Part shown: positions 5,992-6,014 of the stretch, piece after piece
Numbering within the stretch: the first letter of the stretch is position 1
Layout: every line of letters begins with the position of its first letter
Source: an uncultured Oscillospiraceae bacterium
GTDB taxonomy: Bacteria > Bacillota > Clostridia > Oscillospirales > Oscillospiraceae
Assembly (NCBI GenBank): GCA_905234005.1
Contig: CAJOFW010000173.1
Span: 1 to 6,014, forward strand
Direction of reading: 5' to 3'
DNA: 6,014 bases
Translations under genes and position numbers: made by a program
Notes under the pieces: model-generated
Seen by the model: the letters and a program-made list of their open reading frames with translations, nothing else
What the model was told of the DNA's origin: nothing
Databases searched by the model: none

Positions 5992-6014
5992 ATAAGCGGG
6001 AGCGCGGAGAATCG

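Overview
The window is GC-rich (most of it looks about two thirds G+C). It reads like a high-GC member of the Bacillota, most likely a gut-type Clostridia/Oscillospiraceae relative. This is an inference from a DNA-binding (class II) BirA beside a BioY biotin permease, TTGACA/TATAAT-like promoters, an 'LALCAC' lipoprotein signal, an S-layer-homology (SLH) protein, and an anaerobe-style Fe-S/flavin ene-reductase. No species can be named from the sequence alone.

Layout, left to right. Bases 1-138 hold the first 46 codons of bioY (minus strand, running off the left edge). The bioY-birA intergenic region (139-260) is a compact divergent control region: a near-consensus minus-strand promoter for bioY, a candidate plus-strand promoter for birA, and two BirA-type operators (TTGTAAACC-N13-GGTTTACAA, and a degenerate copy with the same 13-base spacer). 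birA itself is 261-1232 (+), followed by a strong hairpin terminator (1242-1290) that probably serves both strands. Bases 1283-1393 are AT-rich (42 G/C in 111 bases) and form the odd 3' end of the next gene.

Bases 1325-3429 (minus) encode a secreted protein with PepSY/YcdB-like repeats and C-terminal SLH motifs. Its frame is broken near 1887-1896 and its last SLH motif is cut off by the AT-rich segment, so it is annotated as a probable pseudogene. Upstream of it is a 71-residue lipoprotein (3553-3768, minus) with an Ala/Glu/Pro repeat tail, its own near-consensus promoter (3813-3841) and terminator (3502-3535). After a quiet intergenic stretch with a long hairpin (3884-3917) comes a 660-residue FMN/[4Fe-4S]/FAD oxidoreductase of the 2,4-dienoyl-CoA reductase / BaiCD-BaiH type (3962-5944, minus) with a candidate promoter at 5962-5991.

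How they work together: bioY and birA form a biotin uptake and sensing pair. BirA attaches biotin to carrier proteins and, when loaded with biotinyl-AMP, should bind the intergenic operators to shut down bioY and possibly itself. The lipoprotein, the SLH protein and the flavoenzyme each look like separate transcription units with no visible functional link to biotin. I see no CRISPR array, rRNA, tRNA or transposase gene, and no convincing new multi-gene system. The points most worth checking are the doubled BirA operator layout, the frameshift and AT-rich truncation of the SLH gene, and the unusual active-site residues of the flavoenzyme.
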